Shown here: positions 33,880 to 43,900 of the stretch, piece by piece | Layout of the letters: each line of letters opens with the position of its first letter | Numbering within the stretch: position 1 is the first letter of the stretch | DNA from: Aliikangiella sp965214955 | GTDB lineage: Bacteria; Pseudomonadota; Gammaproteobacteria; Enterobacterales; Kangiellaceae | Reading direction: 5' to 3' | Length of the DNA stretch: 64,000 nucleotides | Assembly (NCBI GenBank): GCA_965214955.1 | Contig: CBDCCU010000013.1 | Span: forward strand, 186,001-250,000 | Made by a program: the position numbers and the translations under genes | Notes under the pieces: generated by a model | What the model was told of the DNA's origin: nothing | Databases searched by the model: none | The model's input: only the letters and a program-made list of their open reading frames with translations

Positions 33880-35808
33880 ATGATAAAAAAAGGGTTATAT
33901 CAAATGAATAAACCTAAAATTGCTGCAGTTTCAGCTGCGGTTGCAATGGCTTTAAGTATGTCTCCAGCAGTTAATGCTGTAGAGATAAATGCTGGAAGTT
34001 GGAATGGTAGTTGGGATACAACGATTACTGCAGGTTCAAGTTGGCGTGTTGAAGATAGAGATTTGAATCTTATTGGTAAAACCAATATCGAGAGTAATCG
34101 ACAATACTTTGTACGAATAAATGAGCTAGGCCAGCTTGTGCCTATTGAAGATGGCTACACAGGCCCTTATTTACTGACACAGCCTCAACTTGATCCTGCT
34201 AATTCAATTGTCCCACCAGGCTCTTGGTCGAATAACGGAGATAACGGTAACTTGAACTTTGATAAGGGTGATACCTTTTCAAAGGCAATAAAAGTGACTA
34301 CCGAGTTAGGGTTAGAGCACGATAGTGGCTTTGGTTTTTTTGTTCGAGCATCGGGAGTTCATGATAGAGAATTATTGGATAATCCAGAACTAAGAACTAG
34401 GCCAATTTCAACCCAGTCAGCTAAAAACCATGGTGATGAAATAAGACTGCTAGATGCTTATATTTATCACACTGTAGCTTTTGAAGAAACCAGCCTACAA
34501 TGGCGTTTAGGTCAGCAAGTAGTGAGTTGGGGAGAATCTACATTTATTCAACATGGTTTATCAGAAATTAATGCTATTGATGTAACCAAGCTAAGAGTAC
34601 CTGGTGCTGAAATTAAAGAGGGTTTAATACCCGTAGAAACCCTATGGGCATCTATGGATTTATCTGATACTTTAAGTTTAGAGGCTTATGTTCAGTTTGA
34701 GTGGGAAGAGTTTAGAACCGATGAACCAGGTACTTATTTTGCAACTCAAGATTTTGCAGGTGAATACAATCCAGATGTGCAAACTAGTATTCATTTAGGT
34801 TTTTCTCAGTTCTCAGAAGGGTTTACTGGTACCGAAGCAATACGTACCGCAGATAGAGATCCCGATGATGATGGTCAATATGGTATTAAGCTAGGTTGGC
34901 TTGCTGAAGATTGGAATTACACTGAGTTCGGTTTTTATTTTGTAAATTATCATAATAAAAGACCACTCATTACCGCTAATGCGCATAATGGTGTTGAAGT
35001 AACAGGCTTTTTTGAATACCCAGAAGATATTCAAATGTATGGGTTTAGCTTTAATACTTCAACCGAAGGCGGAACCTCTATTGCAGGTGAAATTACTTAT
35101 CGTATTGATGAGCCTCTTCAGGTTGATGATGTTGAACTACTTTTTGCCACATTAGAGCCAGTGGGATCAATACCTAGTGGAACCTCGCAAATACCAGGTG
35201 GTGCAGAGCTTGGCGAAGAAATTTCGGGCTACCGTTTGCTCGATACCGTTCAAGCTCAAGCGACTTTTACTAAATTTATGGGGCCAACTTGGGGTGCTGA
35301 TCAATGGGTTCTTTTGGCTGAAATTGGCGCTAATATGGTACTTGATATGCCCGAGGAAAGCGAATTACGCTTTAATGCACCAGGTACTGGTCGTTCAGGA
35401 AATTTAGCTAGACAATCTTCGGTAGGTGATGGTCTAGGTTTCATTGATCCTACATCGCCATGTTCTCTTCAAGGCATTCCCGTTGCATGTGAAGGGGTAA
35501 CTGAAAACTCATTTGCATCTGATTTTTCTTGGGGATATCGCTTACTAAGTAAATGGGATTATACCGATGTGATTGGCGGTTGGAATGTTTCACCTAGAAT
35601 AATTTATCAGCATGATGTTAAAGGTACAACACCTGGACCTATTTCTAATTTTATTGAAGATCGTGTTGCAGTTACTTTAGGAGTTACCTTTGAATACCAA
35701 TCTGTTTGGAGAGCCGATATTGGTTATTCTGCATTTTCAGGCGCAGGCACTGCAAACCTGTTAAGTGATAGAGACTTTGTCGCAGCTAACATCAGTTATT
35801 CGTTTTAA
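33880..35808 (+). CDS. DUF1302 family outer-membrane barrel-like protein
   Basis: A 642-residue secreted protein. A signal peptide is visible (basic start, hydrophobic AAVSAAVAMALSM, probable cleavage after VNA). The mature part has the alternating aromatic pattern of an outer-membrane beta-barrel and ends SYSF, with the terminal Phe typical of Bam substrates. GQQVVSWGE is a DUF1302 hallmark. A second start at 33904 with AAAGGG upstream is possible. It is 16 bp upstream of the DUF1329 gene, and the pair is followed by a propeller and an RND transporter gene, a recurrent set in proteobacteria. Confidence 0.9.
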   Translation: MIKKGLYQMNKPKIAAVSAAVAMALSMSPAVNAVEINAGSWNGSWDTTITAGSSWRVEDRDLNLIGKTNIESNRQYFVRINELGQLVPIEDGYTGPYLLTQPQLDPANSIVPPGSWSNNGDNGNLNFDKGDTFSKAIKVTTELGLEHDSGFGFFVRASGVHDRELLDNPELRTRPISTQSAKNHGDEIRLLDAYIYHTVAFEETSLQWRLGQQVVSWGESTFIQHGLSEINAIDVTKLRVPGAEIKEGLIPVETLWASMDLSDTLSLEAYVQFEWEEFRTDEPGTYFATQDFAGEYNPDVQTSIHLGFSQFSEGFTGTEAIRTADRDPDDDGQYGIKLGWLAEDWNYTEFGFYFVNYHNKRPLITANAHNGVEVTGFFEYPEDIQMYGFSFNTSTEGGTSIAGEITYRIDEPLQVDDVELLFATLEPVGSIPSGTSQIPGGAELGEEISGYRLLDTVQAQATFTKFMGPTWGADQWVLLAEIGANMVLDMPEESELRFNAPGTGRSGNLARQSSVGDGLGFIDPTSPCSLQGIPVACEGVTENSFASDFSWGYRLLSKWDYTDVIGGWNVSPRIIYQHDVKGTTPGPISNFIEDRVAVTLGVTFEYQSVWRADIGYSAFSGAGTANLLSDRDFVAANISYSF

Positions 35809-35824
35809 TCGAGGACCAGCATAA

Positions 35825-37195
35825 ATGAAATTACAATTAACAAAAACATTACTTGCCGGTGCAGTTTGCTTAAGCATTGCCACAAGCGCTACGGCAAAAG
35901 TTACACCAGATGAAGTTGCCAAGCTTGGAACAGAGTTAACCCCAGTGGGTGCTGAATTAGCTGGCAATGCTGATGGAACTATTCCCGCTTGGACTGGTGG
36001 TATAAAACAAGGGCCTGCTGGATTTAAAGCAGGTGATTTTCATCCAGATCCTTATGCCGACGACAAGATTTTATTAACGATTACCGCTGCTAATGCAGAA
36101 GAGCACAAAGACAAGTTAACTGCTGGTCAGCTAGCTTTGTTTCAAGCTTATCCTGATACTTTTAAAATGAATATCTACCCAACTCATCGTAGCGCGGCTT
36201 ATCCTCAACACATTTATGATGAAACCAAAGCCAACGCTGGAAGAACTGAGTTAGTAGAAGGTGGCAATGGCTTAAAACAAGCCGCAGTTGGCTTTCCATT
36301 TCCAATTCCAGCTTCTGGTTTAGAGGTGATTTGGAATCATATTGTTCGTTATCGTGGAGAAACAGCCGCGCGTGATGTTGGTCAGGCAACACCTCAACGT
36401 GATGGTAGTTATAATATTATTAAATTCCGTGATGAAATTGATCTAGTTTATTCTAAAAAAGGTGCAAAACCTGAAGATTTAGAAAAAAACAACATGCTGT
36501 TTTATTTTAAACAGTGGGTTATTGCTCCAGCTCGTCTTGCGGGAACTGCATTACTTGTACATGAAACACTCGATCAAGTTAAAAAACCTCGTCAGGCTTG
36601 GACTTATAATACTGGTCAACGTCGTGTAAGACGTGCACCTAATGTTGCTTATGACGCGCCAGGAACTGCTGCTGATGGTCTAAGAACTACCGATGACTTT
36701 GACATGTATAACGGCGCGCCAAATCGTTATGACTGGAAATTGCTAGGAAAAAAAGAAATTTATATTCCTTATAACTCCTACAAGTTACATTCTGATAGTG
36801 TGAAATATGAAGATATCATTCGAGCAGGTCATATCAATCAAGATTTAGTTCGCTATGAACTTCATAGAGTTTGGGTGGTTGAAGCTAACCTAAAAGATGG
36901 CACTAGACATCAATACAAAAAACGCGTTTTCTATATTGATGAAGATAGCTGGCAAATTGCAATTTCAGATATTTACGACGGCCAAGATCAGCTTTGGCGT
37001 GTAGCAATGGCGCATGCAATTAACTATTTTGAAGTACCGCTTTTATGGTCAACATTGGAAGTATTTCATGACTTAAAATCGGGTCGTTATTTAGCATTAG
37101 GTTTAGATAACGAAGATAAAATGCCCAACTTTTTCGCTAAACGCAATAAGAAAGACTTTACCCCTGCTGCATTACGACGTGCAGGCCGTAGATAG
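35825..37195 (+). CDS. DUF1329 family periplasmic/outer-membrane-associated protein
   Basis: A 456-residue secreted protein with a clear signal peptide (cleavage likely after SATA, about residue 24). Family features: LGTELTPVGAELAGNADGTIPAWTGG (only in part quoted) at the mature start, RVRRAPNVAYD in the middle and DEDSWQIAISDIYD near the end. The domain is distantly related to LolA/LolB-like lipid-binding folds, so a role in carrying a lipid-like substrate is plausible but inferred. It is co-transcribed with the DUF1302 gene and followed by a terminator. Confidence 0.9.
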   Translation: MKLQLTKTLLAGAVCLSIATSATAKVTPDEVAKLGTELTPVGAELAGNADGTIPAWTGGIKQGPAGFKAGDFHPDPYADDKILLTITAANAEEHKDKLTAGQLALFQAYPDTFKMNIYPTHRSAAYPQHIYDETKANAGRTELVEGGNGLKQAAVGFPFPIPASGLEVIWNHIVRYRGETAARDVGQATPQRDGSYNIIKFRDEIDLVYSKKGAKPEDLEKNNMLFYFKQWVIAPARLAGTALLVHETLDQVKKPRQAWTYNTGQRRVRRAPNVAYDAPGTAADGLRTTDDFDMYNGAPNRYDWKLLGKKEIYIPYNSYKLHSDSVKYEDIIRAGHINQDLVRYELHRVWVVEANLKDGTRHQYKKRVFYIDEDSWQIAISDIYDGQDQLWRVAMAHAINYFEVPLLWSTLEVFHDLKSGRYLALGLDNEDKMPNFFAKRNKKDFTPAALRRAGRR

Positions 37196-37229
37196 AGCTA
37201 TATTAACCTAAAGTTTTATAGTCCTTAAG

Positions 37230-37259
37230 AAAGGCTGGTTTCAAAATCGGCCTTTTTTT
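37230..37259 (+). terminator. Intrinsic terminator after the DUF1329 gene
   Basis: AAAGGCTG (37230-37237) pairs with CGGCCTTT (37248-37255), 8 bp with one T-G, followed by a TTTT run. It separates the DUF1302/DUF1329 pair from the propeller/RND pair, though readthrough is possible. Confidence 0.75.
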
Positions 37260-37333
37260 ATGATGTAATATAAATTACTGAGATTAGTAATGTATAATCG
37301 TATTGGGTTATAACTTATTATTTTAAGGTGTTA

Positions 37334-38296
37334 ATGATGAAAAATGTGTTGTTTTTAACACTCTTAGTTTTTGCTTTCAGTGGTTATTTAATTGCTGCCG
37401 AGCCAGAATTGAGTGAACACGCTGTTAAGGCTCCTGAGCGACTATTAATGGACATTCAAGCTGTTGGTGATAACCGCTTGGTTACTGTTGGTGAAAGAGG
37501 ACATATTTTAGTCTCAGATGATCAGGGCGATTCATGGAAGCAAATAGTGGTGCCAACCAATGCGTTATTAACACGCCTAGTTTTTATTGATGAAACTACT
37601 GGTTGGGCGGTTGGGCACCAACAAGTAATATTAAAAACCGAAGATGCCGGTGATACTTGGCAGCTACAATATCAGAATGAAAATCTTGACCAGCCAGCAC
37701 TTTTTGATGTTTGGTTTAAAAATCGTCTAGACGGAATAGCCATAGGGGCTTATGGATTATTTTTAAAAACCAGTGATGGCGGTAAAAATTGGGAAGAAGT
37801 TTATCAAGAATCACTGGAAGATTATGAAATCGGGTTTCCTCACTTTTACTCTTTATCATTTGATCAAAATAATGGTTTATTGTACTTAGCTGGCGAGTTG
37901 GGGTTATTAGCTCAATCATCCGATTATGGCGAAACTTGGACTAAGCTTGAAAGTCCTTACCAGGGATCATTTTTTAATATAAAGGTTTTGCCTAATGGGT
38001 ATGCTCTGGTAGCAGGGCTTAGAGGTCACTTGTTTCGTACAACTGATAATGGAAATTCATGGACTCAAATAAAAACTAATACAACATCGGTTCTACAAAA
38101 AATAGTGTTACTGCCCAATAATAAATTGGTTATTGTTGGTGCAGATGGAACATTACTTTTAAGTGACGACTTTGCTAAGAATGTTACATTAAAACAAAGA
38201 GGTGACAGAGTTCATCTTGCATCGGCAGTTGCGTTAGCTAACCTTGATGTTCTTTTGGTTGGTGTAAACGGTATCTTAAAAGCCGATCTGAATTAA
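37334..38296 (+). CDS. YCF48-type beta-propeller protein, secreted
   Basis: A 321-residue protein with an N-terminal signal peptide (MKNVLFLTLLVFAFSGYLIAA, cleavage near residue 22; only its position matters). The mature part has at least five Asp-box/BNR motifs: SDDQGDSW, TEDAGDTW, TSDGGKNW, SSDYGETW and TTDNGNSW, as in Ycf48/HCF136-related propellers. It has no photosynthetic partner here; it is between the DUF1329 gene and an RND transporter, the usual non-photosynthetic context. ATG 37334 and 37337 are both good starts after AAGG. Confidence 0.88.
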   Translation: MMKNVLFLTLLVFAFSGYLIAAEPELSEHAVKAPERLLMDIQAVGDNRLVTVGERGHILVSDDQGDSWKQIVVPTNALLTRLVFIDETTGWAVGHQQVILKTEDAGDTWQLQYQNENLDQPALFDVWFKNRLDGIAIGAYGLFLKTSDGGKNWEEVYQESLEDYEIGFPHFYSLSFDQNNGLLYLAGELGLLAQSSDYGETWTKLESPYQGSFFNIKVLPNGYALVAGLRGHLFRTTDNGNSWTQIKTNTTSVLQKIVLLPNNKLVIVGADGTLLLSDDFAKNVTLKQRGDRVHLASAVALANLDVLLVGVNGILKADLN

Positions 38297-38323
38297 TTTA
38301 ATAATACTGGAATTAATATCGAT

Positions 38324-40640
38324 ATGAGTGGTTTCAACACTGAGCGATTAATTAAAAAGCTTATCTTTTCTAACCCAAAGGCGATATTGGCATTTTTTGC
38401 GCTAATTACCTTAGTCATGCTTTATTCCGCATCAAATTTGAGAGTGGATGCAAGTTTTGAAAAAAAATATTCCGCTAGAGCATGAATACATGCAAACCTA
38501 TATTAAACATCAAGAGCATTTTGGTGGAGCTAATAGAGTGTTGTTTGTTCTTGAAGATAAGTCGGGTGATATTTTTAATAAAACATTCTTTAAGGCTTTA
38601 TCTGAGGCAACAAATCATGTTGCTGGTGTCACTAGTGTTTCTGAGCCACTAATGAGCTCTTTGTTCACACCGAATACTCGATTTGTTGAAGCTGTAGAGG
38701 ATGGAATGGTCGGTGGACCTGTGATCCCGGCAAGCTTTGATGGCTCTGATGAGCAGTTACAATTAGTTAGAAACAACATTCTTAAGGCTGGCTTAGTCGG
38801 GCGTTTAGTGGCTAACAACTTTAATTCTGCGATGATTAGTGCGCAGCTATTATCGGTTGATCCAACCACAAAAAGTAAAACAGATTTAGTTGCAGTGGCT
38901 GATGAGTTGGAGCAAATTAGAGGGCAAATGGAAGCCGAGTATCCAGAATTAAAAGTTCGTATCATTGGTTTTTCAAAAATGATAGGTGATGTTAGTAATG
39001 GCGCTAAACAAGTGATGTTTTTCTTTGCTTTAGCTTTCGTAATCACTGCAATTTTGGTTTATCTATATTCACACTCTCTCAACTTAACCGTATTACCACT
39101 GTTATGTTCGGTAGTTGCGGTAATTTGGCAGTTGGGTTTACTTACTTCGCTTGGATTTGGGCTTGATCCTATGTCGATATTGGTTCCATTTTTGGTTTTT
39201 GCGATAGGAGTGAGCCATGGCGTGCAAATGATTAATGCCGTAGGTAGAAATGTTGCTTCTGGCACTAATTCTCATGATGCTGCTTTTGCGGCCTGTTGCC
39301 GACTATTTTTACCCGGAATTATCGCACTATTAAGCGATACAATTGGCTTTTTAACACTGCTCTTTATTAAAATTGATATTATTAAAGAGCTAGCCATTAC
39401 AGCTAGCTTAGGTGTGGCAGTTATTATTTTAACTAACTTAGTGTTACTACCAGTATTGCTTAGCTACGCCAAATTTCCCGCTAATTTTGCCGCTAAAGTT
39501 GAAGAATCAGGTAAAAAGCAAGCTATTCTTTGGAAGTTCTTCTCGGGTTTTGCTCAAGCAAGAACCGCCGCTAAAACCTTATTGGTTGCATTGGTTGTTG
39601 CTATTGTCGCTTTTTTGTTTGCACAAAATATGAAAGTTGGCGACTTACATGCAGGAGCGCCCGCATTAAAACAAGATTCTATTTATAATATAGATACTAA
39701 ATTTGTTACTGATAATTTCTCTATTGGTACTGATATGATCTCAATCATTGCCGAAACTGTGGCAGATGGCTGTACTAGTTATGAAATTATGAATGAGATT
39801 GACAAGTTTCAATGGCATATTGAAAACCTTTCTGGCGTTCAATCGGCTATTAGTTTGCCTACAGTTTCAAAAATACTGAATGCTGGCTTTTATGAAGGAG
39901 CATTACAGTGGCGCATTTTGCCAAGAGAGCAAGCGACTTTGGTGCAATCTATAAGATATTTAGAAACCAGTAGCGGTTTATTTAATTCTGATTGTAGTGT
40001 TATCCCTATTTTGATTTTTACCAAAGATCACAAGGCCGAAACTATTGAACAAGTTGTTCAGGCGGCTAAAAACTATCGTGATAATAACCCTGTTGAAAAT
40101 ATTGAATTTAAGTTAGCGACTGGCCCTGTAGGTGTTATGGCTGCGACTAATGAAGCAGTTTCTGATGCGCAAATACCTATGTTAGTTTGGGTATATCTAG
40201 CCGTTATTTTGCTTTGTTTAATTAGTTTTCGCTCTATTCGTTCAACAATATGTATTGTTGTTCCGTTAGCAGTTGTATCTATTATGGCTCAAGCTTTAAT
40301 GACCATACTTGACATTGGTCTTACTGTTGCAACATTACCAGTAATTGCTCTTGGTGTTGGAATAGGCGTAGATTACGGAATTTATATATTTTCAAGAATG
40401 ATAGTTTTTATTCGGGCAGGTGAAAGTATTTCAGAAGCATTTTTAAAGACCTTAAATTTAACAGGTAACGCCGTATTTTTTACAGGCTTAACACTGGCTA
40501 TTGGAGTGAGCACTTGGCTAATGTCGGCACTGCAATTTCAAGCAGATATGGGTATCTTGTTAACCTTTATGTTCCTGTTTAATATGTTAGGTGCAGTAAT
40601 ATTATTACCTGCATTAGCCGCATTTTTGTACCGCCGGTAA
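38324..40640 (+). CDS. MMPL/RND-family transporter, reading frame interrupted at an A8 tract
   Basis: Inner-membrane RND transporter (SSD/MMPL type), about 770 residues if read through. Two repeats of TM bundle plus periplasmic domain are visible, with TM segments before residue 40, at about 230-400 and at about 620-770. The start at ATG 38324 gives an N-terminal TM segment and LRVDASFEKKY, then hits TGA at 38483. The remaining 730 codons are in the +1 frame, with a first ATG at 38448, and continue the homology (IPLEHEYMQTYIKHQEHFGGANR). Seven instead of eight A at 38460-38467 would restore one frame. It may be a sequencing error, a real frameshift or a slippage site. Confidence 0.82.
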
Positions 40641-40650
40641 TCAAAATATT

Positions 40651-40686
40651 AGCTGCTAACTTAAAATTGAGTTAGTAGCTTAATTT
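40651..40686 (+). terminator. Likely terminator after the RND gene, then 265 bp with nothing seen
   Basis: AGCTGCTAACT (40651-40661) pairs with AGTTAGTAGCT (40670-40680), 11 bp with one G-T, followed by TAATTT. The rest of the gap to 40951 is AT-rich and must hold the glutamate dehydrogenase promoter, but I see no clear motif. Confidence 0.65.
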
Positions 40687-40951
40687 CATCTCAAAATTCT
40701 CTCAATTTTATACATTTTATTCGTGCCAAAGCAGTTACTTTGTCCTACAATTATATTAATTTTCAATATTACAATTCGTTGGTTATCCAAGATTTTTAGC
40801 CACCAATTATTAAAGTTCTCTTTTAACTAAAGCTACCATTATCTTAAACAAAATAAATGATCGAGTTAATCAAGTTTAAACAATATTACTTTTTCTTTAG
40901 ATAATAGATTAGCGGTTTTTGAGAATAAAAGTTGCTCTTTAAGGAACAATC

Positions 40952-43900
40952 ATGTCAATCGAACAAAAAACATACGACACTATCCTTTTTAAAAATGTTA
41001 TTAAGCTGATTGAATCAAAATTTAGTGCCAAACAAGCTAAATTGGTGAGTCAGTTTGCACATTATTTTTGTGCAGGAATATCTAGTGTTGATTTTGATTA
41101 TAAAAACGCTAATGAGCTTTATGCACCGATTGTTAGTCTCTGGAATTACATGCAAAACTGTGATCAAGAGTGTGATGTAAGGGTTTATACACCAGAGTTT
41201 GAAACCCATGGTTGGCATTCAAAGCATACAATAATTGAGCTTGTTCATAAGGATATGCCATTTTTGGTTGACTCTGTTCGTATGGAGCTAAATAGGCTAG
41301 GTATTAATATCCATTTGCATATTCATACGCCACTTAATATAACCCGCGATACTCAAGGTAAAATCAATACAATTAGCAGACCACAGCCTGATGAGCCTAA
41401 ATCGAGTATTACTCCAATGTATTTAGAAATTGATCGCCAGCTCGATGACTCCGAGCTTGAGTTAATTAAAAATAACTTACAAGAAGTTTTATCTGATGTT
41501 TGGGTGTCGGTGAGCGATTGGGAAAAAATGAAAGATCAATTATCCAATGTCATCGAAAGACTAAATCATTTACCTAAAAAACTTCAAAATGAAAAAAATA
41601 GTGAGTGTAAAGACTTTTTAGAATGGATCAGTGGTAACCATTTTACACTTTTAGGTTACACCTATTATGAGTTAAAAGATGATAAAGAATCCTTAAAGCT
41701 GGTTCCCAAAAAAGGTTGTGAGCTAGGGTTAAAAACTAAAGCCAGTTGGGCTCCTAAAGCGTATAAGTTAAATGACTTGCCAGAAGGGGCCAGAAATTTA
41801 ATTTTAAATAATGAAAACCTTTTGGTACTCACAAAACTTAGTGCGGTTAGTCGTGTTCATCGCCCTGCACATTTAGATTATATTGGTGTTAAAAGAGTTA
41901 ATGAAAAAGGCGAAATCATTGGTGAAGATCGATTTATTGGTTTGTACACCTCTGCTGCATATAACTTAAATCCAATGAGTATTCCGGTTTTAAGACAAAA
42001 AATTACGGCTGTGCAAGATCGATCAGGATTAACACATGTTGAACACGATCATAAAGTATTAAAAAATATTTTAGAAACATACCCACGAGATGAGCTTTTT
42101 CAAACGGGTATTAATAATTTATATGACACAACCATTGGTATATTACAAATTCAAGAACGCCCAATTATACGCCTTTTTGCTAGACGAGATCCTTATGGAC
42201 GATTTTTCTCTTGTTTGGTTTATGTTCCTCGTGAAATTTATACTACAAAAATTAGAATGGCAATTACTGGAATTTTAAAATCGGCTTTTGGGGCAATTTC
42301 GGAACCACAGTTTACGACTACTTTTTCTGAATCAATTTTAGCAAGAATTCATTTTAGTATTCCGGTTGAAAATGCAGAAAAGGTAAAATATAACCTTAAA
42401 GAAATTGAAAAGGATTTACATCAAGCGACTCGAAGTTGGGAAGACAACCTACAAGAATCTTTATTAAGTGAATTTGGTGAGGCAGAAGGGAAACGGTTAA
42501 TGCAGCGCTATGGCAAACGTTTTCCTGTTAGTTATCAAGAAGATTCAATCACTCAAACAGCGGTGCTTGATATTAAGCACATGGAATCACTTTCAGAAGC
42601 AAATGCTTTGAGTATGCTGCTTTATCGCTCGCAAGAAGAAAGTGGCAATAATATTGGTTTTAAACTTTTTTATCGTGATAAACCAAAACCTTTATCTGAT
42701 GTTTTACCAATGCTTGAAAATATGGGACTAAATGTAATTGGTGAGTCGCCATATCGAATAAAGCCAGAAGGCGGCGCTGTACGTTGGATCAGTGATTTTG
42801 TTATGCAGCATGCTCAAGAACAAAAACTTGATCTTGAAAACACCAAAGAAAAATTCCAAGATGCCTTTGAAAAAATTTGGTTAGAAGAAGCAGAAAATGA
42901 TGGTTTTAATCGGTTAGTATTAGCTGCATCTTTAACCTGGCGAGAAACTGCAATTATGCGAGCTTATGCAAAATATATGTGGCAAATTGGCTCGGCATTT
43001 TCTCAACAATCGGTAGAGGAAACCTTAGCTTCTTACCCCTTTATCGCAAAACAATTAATCGAACTGTTTTTTCAAAAATTTGACCCTTCAATTAAAAGAA
43101 GTCAAAAGAATATTGAGATAACTGTTAATAGCATTTTAAAAGCACTAGATAAAGTAGCTAATCTTGATCAAGATAGAATTCTTAGACGCTATATTGAAAT
43201 TATTAATGCCACTATTCGCACCAACTTTTTTCAAACTAACGATGATGGAAATTCTAAAAATTATATTTCATTTAAGTTTGAGCCAAGAAAAATTAGTGAC
43301 ATTCCTCAACCTGCGCCAATGTATGAAATATTTGTTTATTCACCAAGAGTTGAAGGTGTTCACTTACGAGGTGGAAAAGTTGCCAGAGGCGGCTTACGCT
43401 GGTCTGATAGAAGAGAAGATTTTAGAACAGAAATTTTAGGGCTTGTTAAAGCTCAGCAAGTAAAAAATTCTGTTATTGTTCCTGTTGGTGCTAAAGGTGG
43501 TTTTGTTTGTAAAAAAAGTTTGGCAGGTTTAACCCGAGAACAATTTATTGATGAAGGAATAGCCTGCTATAAAATTTTTATCAGCGCCCTGTTAGATATT
43601 ACAGATAATTTGGTTGAGGGAAAATTAACACCACCTAAGCAAGTGGTTAGGCTAGACGATGACGATCCTTACTTGGTGGTTGCTGCCGATAAAGGTACTG
43701 CAACTTTTTCTGATATTGCTAATGGAATATCTGAGGACTATAACTTTTGGTTAGGAGATGCGTTTGCCTCTGGTGGTAGCATTGGTTATGACCATAAAAA
43801 AATGGGAATAACCGCAAGAGGTGCTTGGGAATCTGTTAAACGCCACTTTATGGAAATGGGTATTGACTGTCAAACTACTGATTTCACTGCTGTAGGAATT

